From Phyto melanocephala (lineage: Eukaryota; Arthropoda; Insecta; Diptera; Rhinophoridae): DNA of 64,000 nt. A program made the position numbers and the translations under genes. The notes below the pieces were generated by a model that worked only from the letters and a program-made list of their open reading frames with translations, was not told the DNA's origin and ran no database searches. Numbering within the stretch: the first letter of the stretch is position 1; the number at the start of each line of letters is the position of its first letter. This document shows, one piece after another, positions 11,501-20,150 of this stretch. The stretch covers positions 97,127,015-97,191,014 of the forward strand of contig OW799237.1 in the NCBI GenBank assembly GCA_941918925.1, given 5' to 3'.

Positions 11501-14500
11501 TATATTAGTCATATTCATTAGCATTTATTTATTGCAGATGGCGACATCTGTTGAAGGCGTCACTACATTTTGCAAACACTGAGGATGATGTCTTTGCTAA
11601 ACATCACGTAGAACACTAGATGACTCTAGTAACATTTTTTTGCACAAACTACAAAGGAATTTTATAGGGGTTTGTGAAAACGAAAATGACCGAAGTTTGT
11701 TGGCAAAAATTAACTAGAGTAATGATTTGTGCCCAACTTTACATATAGTTGTACACACAGTCTTATGAGGTTTAAGATTTAAAAATATTAAAAAAAAATG
11801 TGCATCAGTAGATTTAAAATAAGTATTTGAATATTTAAAATACATATTTTAACAAATTTTTTTTTATCTATCTATTGTTTTGTAAAGGGTGGTTAAATTT
11901 TAAGGGCCACAGGGTGATTCAAAATAGACATGCTCAGCATTTTGCTAAAACAGGAAATTTATTAGTAAGATTTTGATTTTTAAAGTTCTATAACATTTTA
12001 CTTTTAGAAGATTTTCAAACGAAATAAGTTTTGTATAATTTTAAAAGTTGTTAGCCATTAATACATGAAAATTGTTTATAATGTTTAGAAATAATTTTTT
12101 TTTATCTTTAGGTCTAAATTTTTCTAAATTCCTTTTTTTAATACACCATAACTTCTAGAAAACATAAGATAACAAAAAGAAATTAGCACCATTTAGTAGA
12201 TAAAACTCTCCTATATACCCCTATACCCCATTTTATACCCGTTACGATCCGACCGTGATCAGCAGACCAATTTTTGTGACACAAGGTCAAATATTTTTTG
12301 CAAAATTTTAGTAAAAGAGCTAAACAAATTTTTTTGTAATGTGTTTTTTTGAAGTATTTGAGTATTTATATCCGCCACCAAAAAAATGGTATGTATGTAT
12401 ATTCTTAATCGGGGTTTTATTTGACGACGATCTAGCTATGTCCGTCCGTATGTCCGTCTGTTAAAAGCACGATAGAGGTCCCATCGAAAAAGCTAGTGGG
12501 CTCAAATTTTGCCAGAATATGTCTTATACACAAGGTTTGTTTGGAATAGGAAATTGGCTAAATCGGAGTATAAGGAAGAAAGAAAAATTGCCTAAATGCA
12601 TGTATTAGGAAGGGAGTTAGAGATCAAAATGTACGAAAATTTATACCGCGCAGTGTATTTTCCAATATGTTAAAAATTTTAAACCTAGTAAGAGTGACAA
12701 ATTTAGATCTACGATTCTGAAATTTTGCAGGAATTGCTTTTTGGTCAAAGGCTTTCTTCTGACGGAAAATAAATGTGACATGCCAACCTCCCAAACAACG
12801 TTTTCTCTCAAATTCTTATAATTTCTCTATAAATCGAATAATAAAGGGCTTTATTGAAATATCTAAGTTGTATTTATTAGCATAAATAACTCCGACACAC
12901 CTACTATAACGCTCACTTTCCACGTTATTTACTGTTAATGAAATTTAAATTTATAAAACCGACAAAATTAGAGGTATGATGATAAAATTTGCTACGGAAA
13001 TCCTTCTAGTCAATGTTATTGTTATGCCAGAAAATTTAGGTGACACGCCCACACTTACGTCCACATCCTATATAATGCTTTATTTTAAATTCATATAATT
13101 TCTCAATGAATAAATATTTTGGAAGAATTACGGACTATATTGAAATATCTAAGTTGTATTTATTAGCAGAAATTTTATTGACACGCTTACTTTAACGCCC
13201 ATTTTCACTGAAACACTTAATTTACGAAAACATTTTACCAGCATATCCAAGTTATAAAGGGTGGTTAAATTTTAAGGGCCGATGTTGATTTTGAATAAAA
13301 CACAAATTATTTAGGAAATTATTATCATTTCTTTTTTAATGATAATATTTGTATGGTTCAATTATGTATGGAACAAAATATCGGCCAAATGGCCCCGCGA
13401 CCTCAACGGCACACCTCGATCCGATAGTCCAAATTATAAATAACATTGCTGATGCTTAATTGTTTGGCACGATGATGAGTCGAAGTTGACTGTTTTTTTG
13501 CCACACTATCGCGATAAACAGCAATGCTTCTCATTTAACGAATTTAGAAGGCATTCATAGATCTTCTAACATTTTATACAGACCTGGGGCCGAATTACGG
13601 CATTCGATATCGATCGAAATTTTACTCGAACGATCGAGTATGCTTTAGGTATATAGATTCTAATAAGAGTTTTCAAATTTCGATCACGTTCGAGTGCCGT
13701 AATTCGGCCTCTGTTTTAAATTTAAAATTTAACCACCCTCTACAAAGAAAGAGATGTATATTTTATTATAAAGAGATTATTCCAAGCCATTAACAAAATA
13801 ATAATTATTGTGCTTTAAATGTACACAAAATTGGTGGTGGGTATAAAAGATTCGGCACAGCCGAATATAGTGCTCTTACTTGTTTTATTTCTCTAATCGT
13901 AATTATTTCTAATTCTAATCGAAATTCCCCAGCTATGCTCGAAAGCATATGTTTATATTGTGACATTTCTTATTCATAAAAATATTTTCTTCAAGGTTTC
14001 TTTTTAACTTTATGTTTAAAAATATTTTTACAACTAATTTGATATACTTTTTGAGGTAATGTATTAATTTAATAAACTTTTTTTAATATTAAAAGAAACG
14101 AAACTGTTTTAGATGGAAAGTTCAATAGTGTATAAGTTTTTTTGAAAAGAAGGCTGATGACACTGCTGTATGCTCTTTAAGTGCAAAGATAATTTCATGT
14201 AAAGGCCGCGAATTAAAGCGTCATTTGAGATCATTGCACAAAGCAATCTGAGACAAAAAGTTGGCTGTATGAAAAATCAGAAAGAACTGCCGTCAAAAGT
14301 TAAAAAAACTCAGCACACGTTACTAATACTTTAAAATTTCCATAAAGAAAGAGTTAAAATTTTTTGAGGGAAGTGATCAAGAAACTCAAAATATTGCATA
14401 TTTGTTAAATTCGTCCAACATTGGTAAAAAGTGAAAGAGCGTTTTCTGTAACAGGTCAATTTGACCAGTCAATAAACGCCTTGAGCATCTTAAAAGATTA

Positions 14501-16454
14501 TTTTCTAAGTCGTTAAAAATTCTTACGTTATAGGTATTTTTTTAATTATACATTGTATTTACATGTTTTTGAAACTGAACTCTCTAGCTGAAGTACCTGT
14601 AATTTTGTTTTTTATGCTCATATTTGATCTCGTATCTACAGAATAATATTTTTTTCAATTAGAAATATTTTTACTCAATTTATATTTTAAATTCAAGTTT
14701 CTTTATTAATTTTTATAGTGTTTCTTTTACATTATAGGCTGTTTTATGCTTTTTAATAAAAAGCTTTTTATTGGTTAAAAACAAATGAACTTCTTATTTA
14801 TTTTGCTGCGGGATCCCGGGATTCCGGGAAATAAAAATATAAATCTTGCATTCCCGGGAAACGAAAAATTCCAGCAAAAAAACCCTATCTACCACAAGCG
14901 TGCATAAAAATTATCCTTAGGCTGAAAAATTTAAAATTTCTTACTAAAATTAAGGGATAAAACAGAGTCAGTCGTGTTTATTTGCTCATATCTTAGAAAC
15001 TTAAAATGTGATTGCGGTAATTAGCAAATACAATCTGCTAACAAATATTTTTGATATTTTACTTTCACGCACGAATCTTGGCAGTATCGGGGGGTCTTAA
15101 AAAGTATATACTTTTTGGCGTTGAATATTAATTATGTAGAAACTTCACAAGGAACGACAAACTTACATGTAACATTACACTCTCTGTGCAGATTATAAAA
15201 ATATTTTTTTTTTTATATATAAACGTTTATTTAAACAAAAATCATATAATTAACTATAAAATAATTAACGCTTTATAAAAGGTCCGCCATCTAACGTTTT
15301 TTTTTTTCAACTAGTTCTTATTTCGTGAATGGTTACACTTAGCTCATGTCTGGTTTGACAGATAATTAGTTTTATCCTTCGGCTGAACGAATATGGTTGT
15401 GTATACGCTTGAACAACGCTGGGAGATATTGCGACATTACTTTGGCCGAATTTGCCAAAAAATCATCTTTTCAGATGAAGCTCATTTTGATCTTGGCGGG
15501 TATGTAAACAAGCAAAATTGTCGCATTTGGGGCACAGAAAATCCGCACGTATACATTGAAAAGTTGATACACCCAAAACGAGTCTAGAGGCATAATTGGG
15601 CCATTTTTCTTCGAAAATGAGCAAGGAGTGGCCGTAGTCAATGGCGATCGTTATCGGGCTATGTTGAACGAATTTTTGTTCACAAAAACTTAAGAGGAGG
15701 ATATTGGCAACTATTTGCATAAAATATATTATAAACACATGCAATTAGACTAAACATGCGGTAGCTTCAAATATTTTACAGGCAGATCTTAATATAGAAA
15801 TTGCAATTAATGTAAAGGAAACCATAAATTAAATAACAAAACTAATACCCACATCACTCATATCATCAAATACTTTGTCAAATATTTGCCTAAAGGGAAC
15901 ACAGTTTAAATAGAAAAACAATTGCCATTTGTATTTTTGTTAGTAAAAATATATATATATTTTACTTTCTAATTAATTTTAATTGGAATAAATCACCTGT
16001 TTTATATATTTTCAGATGCCAAAAAGGCTCCGCTGAATGTGATAAAATCCTGGATGAAAACTACAAATTTTACTTTTCTTTCGAAAACTACCTTTGCGTT
16101 GATTATATAACCGAAAAAGTCTACAACGTCATGCATCGTAATATCATACCTGTAGTCTTTGGTGGCGCCAATTACGAACGCTTCTTACCACCACATTCCT
16201 ACATCAATGTCGAGGACTATGAGACTCCTCGGGATTTGGTGAATTATCTTAAGTACCTGTCGGAAGATCCCGAAGAATATATGCGTTATTTTTGGTGGCG
16301 TCAGTATTACGATTTAAAATATCATTCACCTTTTTGTGATTTATGCAAATTGTTACATCAACCGAATTACTTCCTCAGAACGCAAACCTATCGAAATATT
16401 GAGAAATGGTGGTTGGAAAAAAGTTGTCGTTTTCAGTCACGTATTAAGTTTTGA
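4666..16454 (+). CDS. alpha-(1,3)-fucosyltransferase, GT10 family; join(4666..5534,16016..16454)
   Basis: Transfers L-fucose from GDP-fucose in alpha-1,3 linkage to N-acetylglucosamine of glycans; a type II Golgi membrane enzyme. The joined frame gives 435 residues. A 45-residue cytoplasmic tail is followed by a hydrophobic anchor at about 46-65, a short stem, an N-terminal GT10 half at about 94-200 and a C-terminal half from about 250. The donor-site signature SFENYLCVDYITEK (310-324) is exact for the family and CDLC (397-400) is its conserved C-terminal CxxC. Luminal sequons are at N86, N196 and N239. The donor is CAG|GTTAGT at 5534/5535 and the acceptor TATATTTTCAG|A at 16015/16016, splitting an Arg codon after its second base (residue 290). 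The frame can be extended to a GTG at 4660, but the first ATG is at 4666. Length and short stem fit the smaller insect paralogues (FucTB/C/D type; C-like is my guess) better than the longer core enzyme FucTA. No frameshift or stop is seen. Confidence 0.93.
6682..8707 (-). mobile_element. HINE-B (Helentron/DINE-1-like) split by a hAT element
   Basis: The 3' end is at 6682 (AACAAATAAGAGCACTATATT, degenerate hairpin, TTTATACCCACCA) and the 5' end at 8707 (CCACCATTTTTTTGGTGGCGGGTATA). The microsatellite-type core CAGACTGACAGACGGACAG is near 8560. The body consists of repeated blocks GTGGGCGTG(T/G)C...AATATAG...TTTATT, each about 250 bp. The hAT relic 6755-7599 interrupts it. This copy lacks the 0.5 kb MITE found in the other HINE-B copies and so shows the empty site (CTTTGTATAACTTCG near 7683). 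Confidence 0.8.
6755..7599 (-). pseudogene. hAT transposon relic (C-terminal dimerisation region), non-autonomous
   Basis: Termini TAGTGTTTTTTTCCC (left) and GGGAAAAAATCCTA (right) are imperfect inverted repeats. The flanking 8-mers TTTATAGT (6747-6754) and TTTATAAC (7600-7607) agree at six positions, as expected for an aged 8-bp hAT target duplication. Minus-strand translation of about 7125-7260 gives SERVFSVAGHFVNKIRNR followed by a run ending in FLSRKKFLR, the hAT C-terminal (hATC) dimerisation region. The catalytic middle is missing. Internal CCCGGGAA palindromes near both ends are shared with the copies at 13928 and 59318. Confidence 0.75.
8708..9149. other. intronic A+T-rich DNA
   Basis: No frame, terminal repeat or known repeat block is seen between the HINE-B end and the next repeat. 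Confidence 0.5.
9150..9420 (-). mobile_element. third HINE-type repeat (family F) fragment
   Basis: The reverse complement matches 39330-39530 block by block: AACCCCAT(C/T)AATATGGGT, TTGACTAGT, AACATGAAA and CTATGTACAT(A/G)(G/A)TGGT. The copy at 39 kb ends in the TACTTGTTTTT terminus typical of the Helentron-associated families; this one has lost that end. Confidence 0.55.
9648..10360. mobile_element. unclassified 713-bp inverted-repeat element
   Basis: Left end CACGCAAAGAAAAAAC and right end GTTTTTCTTTGCGTG form an inverted repeat of about 15 bp. The interior is A+T-rich and has no coding frame. No convincing target duplication is visible, so the superfamily is open. Confidence 0.5.
10640..10846. 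repeat. TAATC/GATTA-rich cryptic repeat
   Basis: About a dozen TAATC or GATTA pentamers lie within 200 bp, and the same composition resumes at 13887-13920 beyond the inserted HINE-B elements, so the insertion split the tract. No regular period is evident. Confidence 0.5.
10847..11540 (+). mobile_element. HINE-B 5' part
   Basis: Starts TTATACCCGCCACCAAAAAAATGGTGGGGG (shown across the hairpin), continues with the (TCCGTCTG)n core at about 10980-11020 and the AAAGCTAAAGGGCTC...TTTGCCAGAATC block, and follows the copy at 41918 until about 11540, where the sequence diverges. It lacks its own 3' hairpin. Confidence 0.75.
11886..12180 (+). repeat. repeat E, oriented opposite to its copy at 43432-43711
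   Basis: Opens with GGGTGGTTAAATTTTAAGG, the same terminus as the MITE at 13257, then CCACAGGGTGATTCAAAATAGAC and a 280-bp A+T-rich body. The reverse complement of 43432-43711 follows it throughout. It lies in the equivalent part of another HINE-B copy but is inverted there. Confidence 0.55.
13257..13740. mobile_element. TA-flanked MITE (Tc1/mariner type) inside HINE-B
   Basis: Ends AAGGGTGGTTAAATTTTAAG and AAATTTAACCACCCTC are inverted repeats, flanked by TA at 13255-13256 and 13741-13742. Removing it rejoins GTTATA to CAAAGAAAG, which is the uninterrupted sequence in the HINE-B copy at 6682-8707. Decayed transposase-like sequence may be inside (see the minus frame in the copy at 45648), but no catalytic motif can be read. 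Confidence 0.7.
13587..13709. mobile_element. small foldback MITE nested in the TA-flanked MITE
   Basis: Ends GGGCCGAATTACGGCA and TGCCGTAATTCGGCC are near-perfect inverted repeats, with a second inner palindrome TCGATATCGATCGA. G-rich GGGCC termini resemble Tourist/Harbinger MITEs. A target duplication is not clear (CTG may be it). Confidence 0.65.
13928..14887 (+). pseudogene. hAT transposon relic with BED finger and dimerisation end
   Basis: A frame from the ATG at 14113 reads into a BED-type zinc finger (KGRELKRHLRSLHK at about 14200-14245) broken by stops. The second zinc cysteine is replaced (CSLS instead of CxxC). About 14400-14510 translates to LNSSN...KSERAFSVTG and LSILKDYFLSR, the hATC end. 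The right terminus GCAAAAAAACCCTA at 14887 with CCCGGGAA palindromes matches the copy at 6755. The left terminus is missing. Confidence 0.75.
14960..15200 (-). mobile_element. strongly decayed HINE-A 5' part
   Basis: Recognisable blocks in HINE-A order: TTTGCTCATATCTTAGAAAC, AACAAATATTTTTGATATTTTA, GGGGGTCTT, AAGTATATACTTTTTGGCGTTG and AACTTCACAAGGAACGACAAA. It has no core microsatellite or hairpin end. Confidence 0.55.
15277..15740 (+). pseudogene. mariner-type (IS630/Tc1) transposase, internal-deletion derivative
   Basis: The frame from 15393 begins with the helix-turn-helix start YTLEQRWEILRHYFG, then jumps directly to the catalytic-domain start KIIFSDEAHFDLGGYVNKQN (first catalytic Asp in SDEAHF). 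The usual 130-150 residues between are gone. A frameshift and stop after KRV follow, and the transposase resumes in another frame as FFFENEQG...VVNGDRYRAMLNEF up to about 15690. The second and third acidic residues are lost. The 5' side carries GGTCCGCCATCTAACG. The same junction occurs in the copy at 35974. Confidence 0.75.
16016..16454 (+). CDS. fucosyltransferase coding exon 2 (terminal)
   Basis: Codes the last base of Arg290 and residues 291-435, ending with TGA at 16452-16454. It holds the donor-binding signature FYFSFENYLCVDYITEKVYN and the following HRNIIPVVFGG strand, plus the CDLC motif near the C terminus. It is clearly richer in G+C than the surrounding repeats. Confidence 0.92.
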
Positions 16455-16593
16455 ATATTATGCATTAAAAAAATATTATTTAGTATAAAACAAAATGTTA
16501 GCGTAGTTTTTGTAAGAAAATTTTCACTTTTTTAAAAGTCCAATATCTCATCTTTTACATTATACATATTGCTCAAATGTATACCATAAAAGA

Positions 16594-16612
16594 TAATAAA
16601 GTTTTAAATAAA
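16594..16612 (+). promoter_or_regulatory. polyadenylation signals of the fucosyltransferase gene
   Basis: Two AATAAA hexamers, 16594-16599 and 16607-16612, lie 140-158 bp after the stop codon. No better candidate is closer, so the 3' leader is probably about 160-180 nt. Confidence 0.5.
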
Positions 16613-18654
16613 ATTTAAATCTTATATAAGTACAGTCCAGTGTGTAAAAATAATTTTTATACTTTGCGTAAATGAATTCAAATTATCGTATATTACGTTT
16701 TTTTAGAAATCGACTATTTCTATGAAAATTGGTTATACAACCAATAATTCATCTGCTGATACAATATTTTGGCGATTAGTTATGGAGATAACACTGTGTA
16801 CATTTTATCGTATGTAGCAGTGTTATTTACATTTTTATTTATTTAAAAGTAATAAACACCCAATAAAATTTTGTTTTTGTAACATACAAAAATTTCGTGC
16901 ACAGGGGTCGATCTGATTGTTGGGAAACTTTTTACTGACAATTTTTGGCAGCACGATTCGTTCATATTAATAAAATCAATGCTACCACATGGCTATGGGG
17001 GATGTGGAGTTCTTATGTATAATAATGGGAAAATAGAGGCTAAATGTAAATTGCAATAAGAAATCGTAGATGCTATCTGGAATAATACTACTTAATTAAT
17101 AGAGATTTTATATATGTTCTAATCTAACAATATGAAAAAATACCTCCTTTTACATAGACAATCACCACTAATTCCAAATGTTAATTTAGATTTAGAAAAA
17201 GCACTTTTTATACCATAGACAGACAGACAGTGTTAATTTGCATTACAAGTCTTAACTCAAATTAACTTAAGAATTATCCCCACCCCAATGTGTATTAAAT
17301 TTCACGTAAATTCACTAAATCATATTGAATTTATACTGAATTTAGCAATTTCAATATGGCAACACGGTCGGCTGTTGGCAAATTGTTAATATTTGTTAAA
17401 TTAAAATGGATTCAGAGTCAGCAAAGGTAAGTTGTTTTGATTTTGTTAAGCAAAAAAAATAAGAAATATTAAAATCAATGGTATTGCGTCACACACCAAA
17501 TAAACTGCCAACAGTCCTATACTCCGCTGACGATCCCAATGCGAACATTGTTATTGTCACTCTCTTTTCGAGTGGATTACAAAGCCTCATATTGGTATCC
17601 AATCTTTCCATATGTTGAACTTTTTAACATATTTTTTTGAATGCCTTTCTGTTAAGGCGAAAATTTTCCTTTAATCTGGTATCATCCATCGTAAGCACGT
17701 TACACTCCCAAAAAGTGCTGTTACGGTTCTTTAAAAAAATTCCATATACCCACATATGATTTATAACCTCCATGAAAGATACCATTAAACCTACTAATTT
17801 CCATAAATCCCTTTTCTCTTATTTTAGAGTGTCCTACTGCCAATCCCCACTTGTTGCAACATGTTCAGATATATGATTGCTAGTGCATTTACAATTTTTA
17901 CATTATGAAGCAGTTTTAGTAAAAGTAATTTCAGCTTTCTTTCAAATAAATAGGTATTTTTCACCAACAGCATAGCTGCTATTCGTACTTTTCACCTTTT
18001 ATCCATTTGATCTCGATGTTAATGTAAAAAAATTAGTTGACAAACAAACAGCTGTTTACTAAATGCAAAAACTGTCGTCTGCCACAGCAAAATTCTAATT
18101 TGCATTAGTGAGATTATGATGTAAATTAACTAAATTTCTAAAATCTAAAATTTTAAAATTGGGGACTTTTGATCCAATTATAGGTTAAAAATTTTATTTA
18201 CCACCAAAAAGGCTCATTTTCCATTTTTATTGTGCCTTTTATATTTTCTACGTTTATGGGTCTAGTTTTTTAATATTAAAGACTAATGCTGCTACTTGAG
18301 ATTGAGATTAAGAATGATATGGGCGACGCAAAAGGTACTTTCCCCTATTTTTACCGTACTCTTTGTATATTCGTCTTTCATGAATATTGGAATATTGGAA
18401 ATTTTGGACGGAGGTGTAATCAAAAAGGTTATTTTTCCAACTTTTATTGAACTAATTTTCAAGAAAACTTCAAGTCTTAAATAATGTCACTAACTTATCA
18501 AAGAACTCCTGTTCAGAAAACTAGCCAAATACAATATTATAAAAGTAGTTTTATGAATATGTTCAGAAAAACTAAGAAAAACTCGACTACCCATACCCAA
18601 AACAAGATAAAATGGTTCCTACCATCATATCCGTTTTGCGGGCTATCACTATTG
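16613..18654. other. intergenic DNA; one possible tiny first exon
   Basis: Mostly featureless. ATGGATTCAGAGTCAGCAAAG at 17406-17426 (six codons after the Met) is followed directly by the consensus donor GTAAGT, as in a short first coding exon. No downstream partner exon could be matched, so it is only noted here. Confidence 0.35.
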
Positions 18655-20150
18655 TTATACCCTTCACACAGTGAACAAGTAAAAGCGCTATATTCGGCCG
18701 TGCCGAATCTTATATACCCTTCACAACGTGTAGTCATGCAATAACAGTAAATTCACGTATGTATGTTAAAAAAAAACAAAAAAAAAAATAAAAAATAAAA
18801 AAAAAATTTAAAAAAAAAAATTTTAAAAAAAAATTAAAAAAAAAAATTATTATATACATATATAACATATATAAAACAAAAAAAAAAATAAAAAAAAAAT
18901 TTAAAAAAAAAAAAAAAAAAAATTAAAAATAAAAATATATATAATATATTAAATAAAAAATAAAAAAAAAATAAAAAAAAAATTAAAAAAAAAATTTTTT
19001 TGCCTCAGCTGGGATTCGATGCCACGTTTTCTCTAACCAGTATACACGTTTGTATGTATGTATGTTGTTGTTGTAATGTTGTTTTTATGAAAAGAAAATC
19101 GAGGTGGTCGTGGGTTTTTGCTCATATCTCAGTTGTTTATGTACCGATGTTTCTGATTTTCAATACCGATCTACTCCCGAATATTTCTGATATTTTAATA
19201 CCTTACCCGGGTCCAACCTATGTCGGGGGGCTTCAAAAAGTTGATTTCAACATACACACGGACAGACGGTCAGACGGACAGACGGACAGACGGTCAGGGC
19301 TTAATCGACTCCTCTATTCATAAGCTTTCAGAAAATATATACTTTATGGGGTCGGAAATGAAAATTGTAGAAATTTCACACGGAATGACAAACCTATATA
19401 TACCCTTTTTCACTGTGTGAAGGGTATAAAAAGGGTGTATATCGGTTTGTTGTTCAGTATGAAATTTCTACAATTTTCATTTTCGATCCAATGAAGTATA
19501 TATTTTCTGAAAAATTATGAAGAGGGGAGTCGATTAAGCCCTGACCTTCTGTCTGTCTGTCCGTCTGCCCGTCTGTCCGCGTGTTGGTTGAAATCAACTT
19601 TTAGGAGCAACTATATGTTCCTCAGATCTCTATATGGTATCAATCTCTTGGAAATATCCAGGAATGAATCGCTATTGAAATTCAGCACAATCGCCCCATA
19701 ACTTTCTGAGATATGAGCAAAAAACCACGACCACCTCGTTTTTTTCACAATTACAACAACAACCTACATTACATACTGGTTAAAGTAAACGTGGCATCGA
19801 ATTCCAGCTGAGCCAAAAAAATTTTATTTTATTTTATATTAGATATTATTTATAATTTATTATTTTTTTTATATTTTTTTTTAATATATTATTTATAATT
19901 TATTATTTTTTTTTAATTTTTTTAAAAAATTTTTTAAATTTTTTTTTTGTAAATTTTTTTATTATTTTTTTTTTATTTTTAATATATTTTTTTTGTAATT
20001 TTTTTTTTTTTGGTATGTTTTTTATATGTATGTTTGTACGTATTTTATATGAGATGAATGGTGATACCAACAATTGTTATTGCATGATGACTACACGTTG
20101 TGAAGGGTATATAAGATTCGGCACGGCCGAATAGCACTGTTACTTGTTTT
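18655..20150 (+). mobile_element. HINE-A, interrupted near its 5' end by another HINE-A
   Basis: 5' end TTATACCCTTCACACAGTG (18655-18673), then the inserted minus-strand copy, then continuation from about 19429 (AAAGGGTGTATATCGG...). The (TCTGTCTG/TCCG)n core is at about 19548-19580, followed by a T-rich arm. The 3' end is the hairpin ATTCGGCACGGCCGAAT and TTACTTGTTTTT at 20150. Relative to other full copies nothing but the insertion is missing at the junction. Confidence 0.8.
18674..19428 (-). mobile_element. HINE-A full copy inserted into another HINE-A
   Basis: 3' end AACAAGTAAAAGCGCTATATT with hairpin TTCGGCCGTGCCGAA at 18674; 5' end CACTGTGTGAAGGGTATAA at 19428; core of six GACAGACG-type units at about 19258-19300. 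The surrounding host copy would read CACAGTGAAAAAGGG, so insertion was into the A-run (TT on the other strand), the dinucleotide preference known for Helentron-type elements. Confidence 0.8.

Larger units (their letters stand above)
12366..13886 (+). mobile_element. HINE-B, both ends present
   Basis: 5' end TATATCCGCCACC and short core GTCCGTCCGTATGTCCG; 3' end AAATTGGTGGTGGGTATAAAAG, hairpin ATTCGGCACAGCCGAAT and TAGTGCTCTTACTTGTTTT at 13886. The repeated GCCCACTTT...AATAAAGG...TTGAAATATCTAAGTTG blocks are in between. It carries a TA-flanked MITE at 13257-13740, which itself carries another MITE. Confidence 0.8.
5535..16015 (+). other. fucosyltransferase intron, 10,481 bp, filled with transposons
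   Basis: Bounded by GTTAGT and a pyrimidine-rich TTTTATATATTTTCAG. About two thirds can be assigned to elements listed separately: HINE-B, hAT, an unclassified inverted-repeat element, MITEs and a mariner derivative. The unassigned parts (5570-6680, 8710-9150, 10440-10640) are A+T-rich with no coding signal. Confidence 0.85.

Noticed and set aside
19000..19323. Frames of 60-107 codons beginning MPQLGFDATFSLTS or MAQLGFDATF
   Set aside because: They occur wherever HINE-A occurs (also at 48943, 51052, 55058, 56627), run through the microsatellite core and vary in length; a repeat artefact, not a conserved protein.
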